Shown in pieces: positions 1 through 9,880 of a stretch of 64,000 bases of DNA (positions are counted from its first letter, which is position 1; each line of letters starts with the position of its first letter). Below the pieces are notes generated by a model that was not told the origin of the DNA, did not search any database, and saw only the letters and a program-made list of their open reading frames with translations. This DNA is from Acidiferrum sp963764675. GTDB taxonomy: Bacteria > Acidobacteriota > Terriglobia > Acidiferrales > UBA7541. The DNA is taken from contig CAVXTQ010000011.1 in assembly GCA_963764675.1 (NCBI GenBank), positions 1-64,000 of the forward strand, written 5' to 3'. Both the position numbers and the translations under genes were made by a program.

Positions 1-1093
1 GACGAGCTGCCGATGCGTTCAGTCGCCCGTACGCAAGAGCATTATCCAGCGCGAGGGAGATCTGAATACTAATCTGCGTTAACAAATTCAAGTCTTCTTG
101 CCCGAAAGCGTTTGGCTTCCGGCTGCCGATCGCCAACAGACCCAGCGGTCCGCTCCCGGTCGCAAGCGGAGCAACGGCGACCGAGATTATGGATTCGGCT
201 CGCAAGTTGTCGGCAATGGTGGTCGGAAGTCTCTTGATATCGTCGACTGACAATATGTCGGACCTGCGGGCGCGAAGTTTCTCGCACTCCGTTTCAGTCA
301 GATTCGCTGAGCCCATCTCCGCCAGCAACCCTTTGCCGTCAGGAAAATCCAGCACCACACTTTGAAGGCGATGTGAGTCCTTTTCGAGAAGCCAGAATCC
401 CGTCAGATGATTGTCGAAATACGAACGAATCGAAGTTGAAGCCGATCGAAAAAGATCTTCCATATTCAGCTTTGAAACGACGTGATTGTTGATTTCGAGG
501 AGTAGCCGAAGGCGGTCGCGCTCGGTAGCGAGTTCCCGCTGATATTGTTCTGCACAATCCCTAGCCAGCGCGCATTCTAGAGCAATCGCAACGTGGGACG
601 TCAGAGAGCGGAGTAGTTCGACATCTTCGCGCACAAACTCCTGATCCCGCTCCTTAGTCGCAACCAAAAGCCCGTATTTTTGCTGGGATGTAAACACAGG
701 GAAAATGTAAGCGGTTCTGCCAACAGATTGGGCTGCAAACGGAGCCAACTCGGGGTGTTTCAACATCTCCTGCGATATGTCAGGCAGGAAAACTGGTTTT
801 TGTTGCTCCAGCGCTTGCGCTGCCGCCCCAATCCGTGAAATCTTGGTGCCAATTCTAATGGCGGGCGCGTCCGCTTCTCGATCAAACTCGAGAAGATGCA
901 AAGTCTCTTGACCACTGTCGAGAAAGTATAGGTCAGCGCCATGGAGGCGAACGCTGCTGGACAACACGTCGCGCAGGCTGTGGAGGACGGCTTTCACCGT
1001 CGGTTGCTCGACCATCGCGGCGGACACGTCGAGCAGGGCTCGATATCTGCTATAGGCGGGCCCCAAGCCTCCATTGTTTTCCGGCATGCGCAT
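1..1093 (-). CDS. GAF-domain sensory regulator, N-terminal part (FhlA-like), runs off left edge
   Basis: An open frame runs from an ATG at 1093 (second ATG at 1087) to the left edge, about 364 residues with no stop. The translation has two GAF-like modules, roughly residues 25-165 (containing PVFLPDIS and LLVATKERDQEF) and 190-345 (LGLLAIGSRKPNAFGQEDL), the second followed by LDNALAYGRL. In the NtrC/FhlA family this arrangement precedes an AAA+ sigma-54 activation domain and a Fis-type helix-turn-helix; those would lie outside the window, so that assignment is inference. A GAF histidine kinase is the main alternative. The frame stays open upstream of 1093, so a longer N-terminus is possible. 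Confidence 0.75.
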   Translation of the reverse strand, partial: MRMPENNGGLGPAYSRYRALLDVSAAMVEQPTVKAVLHSLRDVLSSSVRLHGADLYFLDSGQETLHLLEFDREADAPAIRIGTKISRIGAAAQALEQQKPVFLPDISQEMLKHPELAPFAAQSVGRTAYIFPVFTSQQKYGLLVATKERDQEFVREDVELLRSLTSHVAIALECALARDCAEQYQRELATERDRLRLLLEINNHVVSKLNMEDLFRSASTSIRSYFDNHLTGFWLLEKDSHRLQSVVLDFPDGKGLLAEMGSANLTETECEKLRARRSDILSVDDIKRLPTTIADNLRAESIISVAVAPLATGSGPLGLLAIGSRKPNAFGQEDLNLLTQISIQISLALDNALAYGRLNASAAR

Positions 1094-1825
1094 CAGACTA
1101 GCACCACAAGAAGTGATCTTCCATATCGAGACACGCTCACGTAGTCGTTGTCTGGAAAGTCGTTCTTTGATCAGTTCGTTAGGCTTCGTTGTACGAGCGA
1201 CTGCTGGAGACGCGCCGCAAGCGAGAGTTCGGCCTCAATTTCCATGTGGCGTTTCTTCAGGAGCGCGTTGGATTCGGGAAGTTGCCTGAGCGCTCCCCAG
1301 TCGGATGCTAGCTGTTAAGAAAAGCTAAGGTTGCCGGGGTTTCGCGCAAATGGGCCACGCACGTCAGGAAGTCGGATTGAACCTCTCACTGGTAACAGCC
1401 AGAGAACAGCCTGTTTCCCGAGCCGAGAAGTCGGACGAAACTACTGCCTCAGAACGGGCACGACTCAGGAAATTCGTGAAGGCCAGGAGGTCGGATTTGC
1501 GGGCCGGGCTGACGCGGCGGCAGAGGACCTTCGTTCTTGAGAAATTAGTCGGACTAAACGACAAGGATGCAGTTCTCGCCGCAGGCTATTCGCTGAGGGC
1601 AGGCCCATAGTGAAGTCTCGACCGTCGAAGTGTTACAAAACAAGAAGAACGTCCCATTTTCAGGCGGTCCCAAGTCCTTTGTTTGCGTGAGGCGACGCGG
1701 GGAAAAGGTTACAGAATAAGCAGAATGTAACCCGTAAAAACGTACTGGAGATCGACGAGAAATTGTGGACGAATGGCGATGTTTGGGACTACCCGCCGAC
1801 GGGCGCAAGGGCGTCGATTCCACTT
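1094..1825. other. Mostly non-coding stretch before the IS30 element
   Basis: No convincing full gene is visible. The only coding signal is the short terminase-like frame at 1350-1610, annotated separately. Other frames are short and lack recognisable domains or ribosome binding sites. Confidence 0.5.
1350..1610 (+). pseudogene. Possible relic of a phage terminase small subunit N-terminus
   Basis: An 86-codon frame (TTG start, no clear ribosome binding site) ends with LTRRQRTFVLEKLVGLND followed by DAVLAAGYS. This resembles the N-terminal DNA-binding motif of Terminase_2 small subunits (LTxKQxxFVxEYLxxxNxxxAAxxAGYS). The frame stops right after that motif, where a real terminase would continue for about 100 residues, and no other phage genes are nearby. 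If correct it is a 3'-truncated prophage remnant. Chance similarity remains possible because the match is short. Confidence 0.3.
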
Positions 1826-3100
1826 GTCCGGTAATGCGGGTGCATTCGACAGGTCGATGCAACACCATCTGATGTAAGTCTGCTGTGTAAAGGTGGTGTT
1901 GGCATGAGGCCAGGACAACGATTTGGGTTTTCTGCGATCGAGAAGCGTGACGTTTGGAACCGGTGGAAGGCGGGACAGTCGCTGCATGAGATTGGGCGCG
2001 CCTTTGACAAGCCACATAGCTGCATTCGCTCGGTGTTGTTGCCTCGCGGCGGCATCCCTCCCGCCGCTCGTCGCCGTTCGCGGCTGGCGCTCACGCTAGC
2101 GGAGCGAGAGGACATCTCACGAGGAATCGCTTCCGATTCACCGCTTCGTGAGATTGCCCGACGACTGGATCGAGCGGCCTCCACAGTGAGCCGGGAGATT
2201 TCTCGCCACGGTGGCCGTCCGGCCTATCGCGCCCATGATGCGGAGGACCATGCCTGGGACTCGGCCTTGCGACCGAAGAGGTGTCTGCTGGCCCTCAACC
2301 GCAAGTTGCGGGACATCGTTGCGAGTAAACTGATTCTGGACTGGTCGCCCGAGCAGATTTCCGGATGGCTGGAGACCCAGTATCCCGATGACGAGGGCCT
2401 GCGCGTGTCCCACGAAACCATCTACCGTAGCCTGTTCATTCAGGCCCGTGGAGTGCTGAAAAAAGAGCTGCTGGACCAGCTGCGGTCGAAGCGGCGCATG
2501 CGCCGCTCGCGCCATGCCAGTGCTAGCGGACAGTCACGAGGACAGATCGTCGATGCCATCTCCATCCGCGAAAGACCTGCGGATGTGGAAGACCGAGCGG
2601 TTCCCGGCCACTGGGAAGGGGATCTGCTGGCCGGGGCCAAGAACACCTACATTGCGACTCTGGTGGAGCGCCATTCGCGCTTCGCCATGCTGATCAAGGT
2701 GCCCAGCAAAAACACGGAAGTGGTCGTTGCCGCATGGAGTCAACATGTTCGCAAACTGCCCGCTACCCTGCGACGCTCGCTGACCTGGGATCGCGGACTA
2801 GAGATGGCCAAGCACAAAGACTTCACGGTAGCCACGGATGTGAAGGTCTACTTCTGTGATCCGCAAAGTCCCTGGCAACGCGGCACCAACGAAAACACGA
2901 ATCTCCTGTTGCGGCAATACTTCCCGCGAGGCACCGACCTGTCTGTCCATTCGCAAGTGCAGCTCGACCAGGTCGCGCTGCGCCTGAATCAACGCCCCAG
3001 AAAAACCCTAGGCTTCGAAACTCCTGCGAGTAAACTGCAAGCCAGTGTTGCGTCGACCATCTGAGCCGGCACGACTTACCGGGCACGAGCACCTAATGAA
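1826..3100 (+). mobile_element. IS30-family insertion sequence
   Basis: The IS30 transposase gene is flanked by inverted sequences. The left flank read outward gives GTGTTGCATCGACC and the right flank gives GTGTTGCGTCGACC (3049-3062). Further out, both sides carry a TTACCGG-type motif (left: ACTTGTCCGGTAA at 1828-1840; right: CTTACCGGGCA near 3076-3086). The exact termini are not resolved because the outer motif matches the dispersed palindromic repeat of this window, so the element may have inserted into one. Confidence 0.7.
1904..3064 (+). CDS. IS30-family transposase
   Basis: A 386-residue DDE transposase that catalyses cut-and-paste movement of its own element. It has the family's N-terminal helix-turn-helix (LREIARRLDRAASTVSREI, about residues 80-100), the signature WSPEQISGWL, and an integrase core with GHWEGDLL, LTWDRGLEMAKH and QRGTNENTN supplying the D, D and E positions. 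The C-terminus has the family-typical LNQRPRKTLGFETP. The length is normal and no frameshift is seen, so it looks intact. The ATG at 1904 lies just inside the left inverted end. Confidence 0.95.
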   Translation: MRPGQRFGFSAIEKRDVWNRWKAGQSLHEIGRAFDKPHSCIRSVLLPRGGIPPAARRRSRLALTLAEREDISRGIASDSPLREIARRLDRAASTVSREISRHGGRPAYRAHDAEDHAWDSALRPKRCLLALNRKLRDIVASKLILDWSPEQISGWLETQYPDDEGLRVSHETIYRSLFIQARGVLKKELLDQLRSKRRMRRSRHASASGQSRGQIVDAISIRERPADVEDRAVPGHWEGDLLAGAKNTYIATLVERHSRFAMLIKVPSKNTEVVVAAWSQHVRKLPATLRRSLTWDRGLEMAKHKDFTVATDVKVYFCDPQSPWQRGTNENTNLLLRQYFPRGTDLSVHSQVQLDQVALRLNQRPRKTLGFETPASKLQASVASTI

Positions 3101-3168
3101 GCGAAAACCATTCGCGGAATATCCCAGACATCCTTCTCAGTCAGTGGACAATGTCGTTGCTGCACCAC

Positions 3169-5430
3169 TCAATGGGCCACACGAACGCCTTTCATATCCA
3201 GCACGAAGGCGTCTTGATTTTCGGTAAGGACGAAGAGGCGCTGTCCGTCCGCCGAAAAATGCGTGTAGGCGATCGGATCGGGGAAAATCTGTTCATCCAG
3301 TGGGGCTGCTGTGCTCAGATCGTAGATGGCTAGATGTCCCGAACCCGTCTCCAGCGCCAGCAGGTTGCTCTGCGCGCTCGCTGATGGCCTGACCCCAACG
3401 AGTCTCGCTTTCAGCTGTCCGTCAACCATCGAATAGACACGGACCCGTACGCTGTCTCTCGAAAAGATAATGGCTTGACCGGTCGAAAAGATGGAGTCGA
3501 AATTTGCGGTACCCGCGCCGCTTTGCACCAGCACGCCACCCACGGACTTCCCCGTTCTGGCATCTAGTGCTTCCAGAAATGAATCTTGATCGGTTAGCTG
3601 GGCCCCCTTCAACGTTTCCTTGGTTATGGCCTGGTGCTGGGCCGCCGCCCTGCCTCCAAGACTTTTCGCTTTCCAGCTCAAAACGAGACGTTCGCCCTGC
3701 GAATCCGCGAATGGTATCGGCGGCAGACCAACAAAAGATCGGCTCCAGAGTTCCCGTCCGGTTGCAGGTTCGAGGGCGCGCAGACGAAAAGGAACGCCGA
3801 CCGCTTGCTGCAGCGATATTCCCAGCGGACGTCCTTCCTGGGGGTTTGTTTCAGGCAATAACATCCCTCGCCCGGCGGGGCCCTCGAAGGAATAGTCGAG
3901 AAACACTGGGCCTCCGGACCGCAGCAGGTCCTTGCCGTCCGTCCACATACGCGAGGTTTTGGCCAAAGTTGTGTCCAGGCGGAGTATCGTCTGCGGCCCG
4001 GTTGCGAGAGTGGCCTCCCCTTCGCTTGACGCGGCGTGTACCATACCGTGCGAGTCGACGCTGTCAATCACGTAGTCGAGTGCTGGGGACGGACCCGATC
4101 GGTGTCCTGGCATCAGGAGGAATCCCGTGGCTGCATCCTCGAAATTTATGGCGACGAATTGCGGAAGACTCATGATCCGCTGTCCGTTCGCGATTTGAAA
4201 TAGACCGCCTTCTCCATCTACAGCAATAGCCAGCTTGTCCAGACCAGGAGCGACCGAAGCGCTGCGTAGAGCACGCATTCCCTCAAAAGGCAAAAGAACG
4301 GTCGCAGAGGGGTTCTGCTCGCCCGGGCCGTAAAGCGACAAGTCGCCATTGTTTGTAGCGATTGCAAGCTCGCCGCGGTGCACATCTAACCCGATGTTCT
4401 TAGGTGTCTCGATCGGGCGGTTATGGTCCAGATCAAAGACTCGACCACCTTGCATCCCCGAATCGAATAGAAGGGCGTAACCGGCGTCCGTCGCTAGGTA
4501 AGCGAAATCAGCCTTGAAATTGGGCGTCGCCAGATAGCTTCCGTTCGTTAGCGACCGTACTGCAGGTTCGCCAGGCTTCCCGCGCGGAATTACCAGTACT
4601 CGGATGTCGTCCTGCATAACAACCGTGCCGCTTGAGTCTTTCTGGATCGCGCCAGGCAGGCTTGTTTTTCTTCGTGCCACTAAGTCCACGCGAACCGCAT
4701 CGCGTCCGTCGCCTGCAATGAGCGTGCTGCCATTCGGCGAAAATGTCATGGGTAGTCGATAGATGGCTCGGTTGGCGAGCCCTTTCATATCGTGAGAAAG
4801 TGCGAAGCCAAACGGTCCCGCGAAAGGGGCATCAACATCAAGAGGTATGGGAAGCACGGTCAAGTGAGGATCAGCGGTGTGGATCACGTCCGAGAAAATC
4901 CATTGATTGGTGGACAACTCCAGGACTCCCAGGCTGAAATCCGGACGATAGCAGGCGAGCAGTTGGCCGTCTGGAGAAATTTGCGCGTCCACACATCCAT
5001 TACGGATTGGCAGCTCTTTGCTATCGAGGCTGTGCCCGTCCAGGACCGACCGCTGCTCGTAAAACAAACCGAAGGAAACCACTACGATGCTCTGTGAATC
5101 CCCAGAAAATCTCGCCGGATAGCTGTTCGGCGCATCGATGTACCCGAGTATCTTGAGCGGCTCACGCGACAGCACATAAATGCCTGAAGGGTCCTGCAAC
5201 AACAAGTACCGTCCATCGTGACTGTACCTCAACGTGACACTGGCGCTGCGCAGTGGGGGCGTGAGTCGCTGCCGGGAGAGGACTCCGTGCAGCTTTTCCC
5301 GCGGTCTCTCGGCTTGAGGTAACGTTCTCCATTCCTGACCGAAACACATCCCGGCGAGAAAGACGGCTGTTGACGCACAAACGGCGGAAACGCGGATCGT
5401 TGACGACCCGACTTCAAAGCGCCGGTTCAT
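3169..5430 (-). CDS. Secreted WD40-like beta-propeller protein, function unknown
   Basis: About 753 residues from the ATG at 5430. The frame stays open to a TTG at 5487, but starting at MNRRFEVG gives a good signal peptide (VSAVCASTAVFLAGMCFG), so the downstream start is preferred. The body is built of repeated beta-propeller blades: RYSHDGRYLLLQD, RFSGDSQSIVVV, QISPDGQLLACY, TFSPNGSTLIAGDG and HFSADGQRLFVL. No catalytic motif is visible. Such periplasmic propellers usually bind proteins or ligands. The gene is divergent from the VWFA gene at 5724, from which it is separated by a 294-bp gap. A specific function cannot be assigned. Confidence 0.8.
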   Translation of the reverse strand: MNRRFEVGSSTIRVSAVCASTAVFLAGMCFGQEWRTLPQAERPREKLHGVLSRQRLTPPLRSASVTLRYSHDGRYLLLQDPSGIYVLSREPLKILGYIDAPNSYPARFSGDSQSIVVVSFGLFYEQRSVLDGHSLDSKELPIRNGCVDAQISPDGQLLACYRPDFSLGVLELSTNQWIFSDVIHTADPHLTVLPIPLDVDAPFAGPFGFALSHDMKGLANRAIYRLPMTFSPNGSTLIAGDGRDAVRVDLVARRKTSLPGAIQKDSSGTVVMQDDIRVLVIPRGKPGEPAVRSLTNGSYLATPNFKADFAYLATDAGYALLFDSGMQGGRVFDLDHNRPIETPKNIGLDVHRGELAIATNNGDLSLYGPGEQNPSATVLLPFEGMRALRSASVAPGLDKLAIAVDGEGGLFQIANGQRIMSLPQFVAINFEDAATGFLLMPGHRSGPSPALDYVIDSVDSHGMVHAASSEGEATLATGPQTILRLDTTLAKTSRMWTDGKDLLRSGGPVFLDYSFEGPAGRGMLLPETNPQEGRPLGISLQQAVGVPFRLRALEPATGRELWSRSFVGLPPIPFADSQGERLVLSWKAKSLGGRAAAQHQAITKETLKGAQLTDQDSFLEALDARTGKSVGGVLVQSGAGTANFDSIFSTGQAIIFSRDSVRVRVYSMVDGQLKARLVGVRPSASAQSNLLALETGSGHLAIYDLSTAAPLDEQIFPDPIAYTHFSADGQRLFVLTENQDAFVLDMKGVRVAH

Positions 5431-5723
5431 AGGAACAAGAGGGTGCAGAGTCAAAGCAGCAAAAAAAACCATCGCATCACCCGACAAACTTCTCAGACTG
5501 GGATGATATGCCTACGAAAGCTCCCCAACAAATACAAGCACCGGCCAGCGACAAGGGCGCAGCATAAACCTACCAGGGGGGCGTTAGAGTAGTCGGCGAA
5601 ATGTTGAGCCTGTAACTGGGGCACCCTTGACACCGTCCTATTATAGGGACCTGCTCGGTACCCTGCGGAGTCGGTAGGCGCTGCGGCAGTCCTCGGTCGG
5701 TTGCGCTCGAAGGATGGCAGCCC

Positions 5724-7724
5724 ATGTCCATCAATTCGCGTCTCGGCCTCTTGCTTCAGGCGGCTTTCCTGTGCACGCCTCCAGTTTCAGCTCGGCAGAA
5801 TCATTCGGCAGCCCACCCCGGCGACAGGATCTACCTTGACGTGGTGGTCAGTTCGACGTCTGGGCAGCCGGTGAGCGGCCTTTGGCAGCGTGACTTCACC
5901 CTTCTAGATAACAACTCGCCGCAAACCATTACTTCATTCAAAGCCATCAACGGGCGGCAGGCTCCCACTGAAGTGGTTCTCGCCATAGACGCCGTAAATG
6001 TCGGATCCCGAGAGGCAGCCATCGAGCACGAAGAAATCAGCAGATACCTGAAGGCTAGCGGGGGCCACCTCGACTACCCTACCGCGGTCGCCATCCTGAC
6101 AGACAAAGGACTCCAGTTTCAGGAGGACTTCTCACAAGACGGAAACGCAATCAGTGCGGCGCTGGATCACCACACGATTCCCCACCGTAGTATGGACCGC
6201 GACGTGGACCGTGGTGGGACGGCGGAACGCCTTCAGATTTCATTTCAAGAATTCGCAGAACTCCTGGCGCGCGAGCGCGACAGGCCGGGGCGCAAGCTCA
6301 TCCTTGTTGTCTCTCCAGGCTGGCCACCACTTTTCGGTTTGCAGAACACGCGCGACGCAAAACTACGAGAACAAGCCTTAGGCAACATAATTGAGATCTC
6401 GACACAGCTCCGAGAGGGCCGGATCACCGTCTACAGTGTCGATCCTTCAGCCCTCTTAGACATCGGTCCAGGCCTGACGGACCCGCCCGCTAATCACTTG
6501 AGGCCCTCCGAGAGGAGGGTTTACGTCGAAGGAGCTAGCAAGCCGAGCGACGTCCGTATGGGGGACTTGACACTAGGGGTAATCGCGGGTCAGAGCGGGG
6601 GTCTTGCGCTCAACTCGGACAACGACCTCGCTGCAGAACTACAAAAATGTGTTGCTGATGCGGGCGCTTACTACGAGATCTCCTTCGATCCAGCCATTAC
6701 CGATCAGCCTAACGAATACCATTATCTGGAAATCCGTCTCGCAAGACCCGGTCTGACCGCGCGCACTCGGAAGGGTTATTACTCGCAACCGTGGCCGGCA
6801 GAGAAGTTTGTGGCTGAGTCTGAGACGTTGGGTGGGGCGGAGGACGAGACGGTATCACAAGAACCTGGGATAGAGAGTGCATCTCCAACGGATACGAGCG
6901 GTCAAGTTGACTACGCGAATGCGCATCCATACGTTGATCTGCCGCTGGCACAACTGGTTGAACGCATCCCAGAACTGAAAACCCTTCAGCCTGCGCCCGA
7001 TCAACAAGAGCTAGCAGTGATTCTCCAGAAGATGGGCCGGAGCATGGACGATTTCGTCTGCAACATTGGTGACCTCATCGCTCACGAAGATCTGACACAG
7101 GAGAAGCTGAATGTAACTGGGGAAATTGAAGCGAAGGAGCGTGTTCAAGACAACTATTTGATCCTTCACCACGGATATGAATGGGGAGCGAACGCGGAAT
7201 ATCGAATGGACAACAAAGGGAATCGCCTGGGGCCGATAGGGCTGGAAAAGGGGTATCTGGTCACCTCCGGCCACGCACTGAGCTGTATAAGTTTCTCTAC
7301 GATCCCTCAGTCGCAGTCGAGGTTTCGCTACCTTGGTGTAGAAAAGATGGATGCACGAGAGACATACGTCTTGGGGTTTGCTCAGCAACCTGGCGAAGCT
7401 ACCTTCACAACCACGATGAGGGGAACGGGAGCGAAGGAAGTGGACATGCTGACGCAAGGAATCTTATGGGTGGATAAGAATGGTTTCCAAATCATCCGAA
7501 TGCGGAGCGATCTACTCGCGCCGAACAATGAAAATCGACTCGATCAACTAACCACAGACGTGAAGTTCGGCGAAGTGAGACTGCAGGATGCCCCAAGTCC
7601 TTTGTGGCTGCCCCGCGACGTGGATGTGTACATCGAAATTAACAAGCAAAAATTCCGTAACGTGCACCGCTACACGAACTATCGACGCTATCGAGTCTCC
7701 GTTAAGATTGGGGCTCCGCAATAG
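5724..7724 (+). CDS. VWFA-related domain protein, acidobacterial type, secreted
   Basis: A 666-residue protein with a signal peptide (MSINSRLGLLLQAAFLCTPPVSA). The VWFA-related region spans about residues 33-355: YLDVVVSSTSGQPVSGL at its start, LAIDAVNVGS where the metal-ion-dependent adhesion motif would lie, RKLILVVSPGWP, and a closing YYEISFDPA...EIRLARPGLTARTRKGYY. This architecture is typical of Acidobacteria. The 290-residue C-terminal extension has no recognised domain. The DxSxS motif is not canonical (DAVNVGS), so metal binding is doubtful. A related but not closely similar protein is encoded at 21097-22869. Confidence 0.85.
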   Translation: MSINSRLGLLLQAAFLCTPPVSARQNHSAAHPGDRIYLDVVVSSTSGQPVSGLWQRDFTLLDNNSPQTITSFKAINGRQAPTEVVLAIDAVNVGSREAAIEHEEISRYLKASGGHLDYPTAVAILTDKGLQFQEDFSQDGNAISAALDHHTIPHRSMDRDVDRGGTAERLQISFQEFAELLARERDRPGRKLILVVSPGWPPLFGLQNTRDAKLREQALGNIIEISTQLREGRITVYSVDPSALLDIGPGLTDPPANHLRPSERRVYVEGASKPSDVRMGDLTLGVIAGQSGGLALNSDNDLAAELQKCVADAGAYYEISFDPAITDQPNEYHYLEIRLARPGLTARTRKGYYSQPWPAEKFVAESETLGGAEDETVSQEPGIESASPTDTSGQVDYANAHPYVDLPLAQLVERIPELKTLQPAPDQQELAVILQKMGRSMDDFVCNIGDLIAHEDLTQEKLNVTGEIEAKERVQDNYLILHHGYEWGANAEYRMDNKGNRLGPIGLEKGYLVTSGHALSCISFSTIPQSQSRFRYLGVEKMDARETYVLGFAQQPGEATFTTTMRGTGAKEVDMLTQGILWVDKNGFQIIRMRSDLLAPNNENRLDQLTTDVKFGEVRLQDAPSPLWLPRDVDVYIEINKQKFRNVHRYTNYRRYRVSVKIGAPQ

Positions 7725-7741
7725 TCTCAGCTCCGCGCTAA

Positions 7742-8053
7742 CTCCCGAGAGCTACTGGCACATTCAAGTTTGCCGCTGATGGGAAATGGCTTGGAGCTTT
7801 GAAAGGTGGAACTTATTTCTATGCAGTGGTCGACCCCGGTGAGCATCACCTTTGCGTGAAGGGGCACCTTCCTCTGTGGAAGGGCCTGTCCTTGCACCAG
7901 TTGAATGCCAAGCCAGGCGAGACCTACTACTTCTTTGTTCATGTGGTCGCGGGAGCGGGTTACAACGAGTTGACGCTTAGTGAACTGGACTCAGACCAAG
8001 GAAAAGAGTTAGTCGCAAGGTCAAAATTCAGCTCGCCTCCTAATGTTCAGTAA
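7742..8053 (+). pseudogene. 5'-truncated DUF2846-like lipoprotein fragment
   Basis: Coding signal starts right after a stop at 7739-7741 and runs to a TAA at 8051. It reads ATGTFKFAADGKWLGALKGG then YFYAVVDPGEHHLCV and ends ELVARSKFSSPPNVQ. This is the pattern of DUF2846-type proteins (surface display and pG-H motif), but the N-terminus with signal peptide and lipobox is missing. No usable start with a ribosome binding site is present; a TTG at 7799 is the first possible start. It lies 14 bp after the VWFA stop, suggesting a deletion joined the two. The family call is moderate. Confidence 0.55.
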
Positions 8054-8118
8054 GAATTCCCTAGACTACCTTCCGACCAAATCATCGCCTCAGAATCCCA
8101 GACCTAGCAGGACATGGG

Positions 8119-8146
8119 CACTTGTCCGGTAACCCGACTAATCAGG
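8119..8146. repeat. Dispersed palindromic repeat, right arm
   Basis: The segment reads CACTTGTCCGGTAACCCG then ACTAATCAGG, the right arm of the palindromic repeat described in the findings. It lies just upstream of the IS5-type element. It also serves as an uninterrupted reference for the arm into which the second IS110 element is inserted. Confidence 0.7.
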
Positions 8147-8169
8147 AGTTAGGTCGACCCGACGATTAG

Positions 8170-9441
8170 CAGTTTGTTGAAAAATCCATTTCCATTGCAA
8201 CTTTAATTCAAGAAAACTCGTCTGAAGTAAGGAAGGCCAAGGAGACGAGCGAATGCGCGGTGACGATAACCAACAAGAAGGAATGTTCAGCTACGTTTCA
8301 CCGGAGAAGCGTGTTCCGGCGGATCATCCGTTGCGACCGATCCGCAAGATGGTGGACGAGATCCTGAAGGAGATGTCGCCGCAGTTTGCGAAGTTGTACT
8401 CCGACGTGGGGCGGCCATCGATAGCGCCGGAGCGACTGTTGCGGTCTTTGCTGTTGCAGATCTTCTATTCGGTACGCAGCGAGCGGATGCTGATCGAGCA
8501 ACTGCAGTACAACCTGCTGTTCCGGTGGTTTGTGGGAATGGAGATGGACGAGGCGGTCTGGAATCACGCGGTGTACAGCAAGAATCGGGAGCGATTGCTG
8601 AACGAAGAGATCGCGGAGGCGTTTTTCAAGCGGGTGCTGGAACGAGCCAGGCCGTATATGTCGGATGAACATTTCACGGTGGATGGAACGTTGATCGAGG
8701 CTTGGGCCAGTCAGAAGAGTTTCCGGCCCAAAGGACGGGACGGGGAAACCGCCGGAACCGGGAGGAGATGTCGACTTTCGCGGAGAAAAGCGAAAGAACG
8801 AAACGCATGAATCGACAACGGATCCCGAGGCCGGTTATTCAAGAAGTCCAAAGGAAGCGAGGCGAAGCTAAGCTACCTGGGACATGTGTTGATGGAGAAC
8901 CGCAACGGGCTTTTGGTGCAGACGTTTCTGACCGAGGCGAACGGAAGAGCGGAGCGGGATGCTGCGATGCTCATGGCCGAAGCCATCCCGCCGGGGAAGC
9001 GAGTGACGTTGGGAGGGGACAAGAATTACGACACGCACGAATTCGTACGAGAGCTCCGAGGGATGAACATCACCCCGCATGTGGCGCAAAACAATACCAA
9101 TCGCAGCAGTGCGGTAGACGAGCGGACCACGCGGCATGCGGGGTACGAGGTGAGCCAGCGGAAGCGCAAACGGGTGGAGCAATCATTCGGGTGGATGAAG
9201 ATGGTCGGGATGCTAAGGAAAGTGAAGTTGCGAGGGATCGACAAAGTCGGGATGGCTGTTCACCTTCACCGGAGCTGCCTACAACCTGTGCCGATTGCGA
9301 AATCTGATGGCCAGAACATGAACGGAGCTTCGATTCGGGCCATTGAGTCAGAGAAACAACCCAAGCGACTCCTTCACAACTCAGCGATAACCTTAAACAA
9401 TCAAAAAGGAAAGCTTGAAAACTCGATTCTTCAACAAGCTG
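8170..9441 (+). mobile_element. Degenerate IS5-superfamily insertion sequence
   Basis: Imperfect terminal inverted repeats bound the element: left CAGTTTGTTGAAAAATC (8170-8186) and right, read inward, CAGCTTGTTGAAGAATC (9441-9425). The only gene inside is a transposase broken by at least three indels. The element therefore looks immobile unless complemented in trans. A clear target-site duplication was not identified. Confidence 0.8.
8253..9321 (+). pseudogene. IS5-family transposase, disrupted by three indels
   Basis: The N-terminal 160 residues are intact (FSYVSPEKRVPADHPLR, VGRPSIAPERLLRSLLLQI, DEHFTVDGTLIEAWAS). The family-conserved stretch DVDFRGEKRKNETHESTTD then lies in another frame (around 8764-8830), entered by an indel near 8733-8760. 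The frame returns near 8830-8840 for KSKGSEAKLSYLGHVLMENR through KRVEQSFGWMKMVG. A third indel near 9250 moves the C-terminus WLFTFTGAAYNLCRLRNLMA into a further frame, ending at the TGA at 9319. The catalytic D, D and E segments are all still recognisable, so inactivation is recent. Confidence 0.9.
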
Positions 9442-9511
9442 TTAGTCGCGTTTCCTCGAAGTTCCATCAAATGGGTAGCCACCCTGCGGGGTGATCGTGT
9501 GTGGGCAGTCT

Positions 9512-9880
9512 TTATTTGGGTACAAACGGATAGATTTCGTCGGCAATCCAATAATTCTCGATCAGCATGGCGAATAATATCCCGGTAAGCAGCATGGTCC
9601 AGCGATACTTGCGCCACGTAGCGAATGTGAGCTGCAGCGGGATATCCACGAGGTACGCCGCGCTGTAGCAGACATTCGCCAAGAAAGCGAGAATAATGAG
9701 GATTATGAGCGCGGGATGAGTGTCACCGGGAGGGATGCCCATTAACTGGACAGGACGAAAGTGTGGCCATGTGAGCACCACCCATGATCCCGCCACAGCG
9801 GTAAGGACGGCGTTATACAAAACGCGCCGGGGTTCCCAGTATTGCAGAGCATTGGCAACGGAATACTTGAACTCATCCAT
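9512..9880 (-). CDS. Small integral membrane protein, unknown function
   Basis: A 122-residue protein beginning MDEFKYSVANALQYWEPRR. Hydrophobic segments are visible at about residues 22-40 (LYNAVLTAVAGSWVVLTW), 56-80 (PALIILIILAFLANVCYSAAYL) and 95-110 (TMLLTGILFAMLIENYW), so three to four membrane helices are likely. No catalytic motif is seen. The start ATG at 9880 is preceded by a run containing AAGTATTC but no strong Shine-Dalgarno sequence. It stands alone between the IS5 remnant and a palindromic repeat. Confidence 0.6.
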   Translation of the reverse strand: MDEFKYSVANALQYWEPRRVLYNAVLTAVAGSWVVLTWPHFRPVQLMGIPPGDTHPALIILIILAFLANVCYSAAYLVDIPLQLTFATWRKYRWTMLLTGILFAMLIENYWIADEIYPFVPK

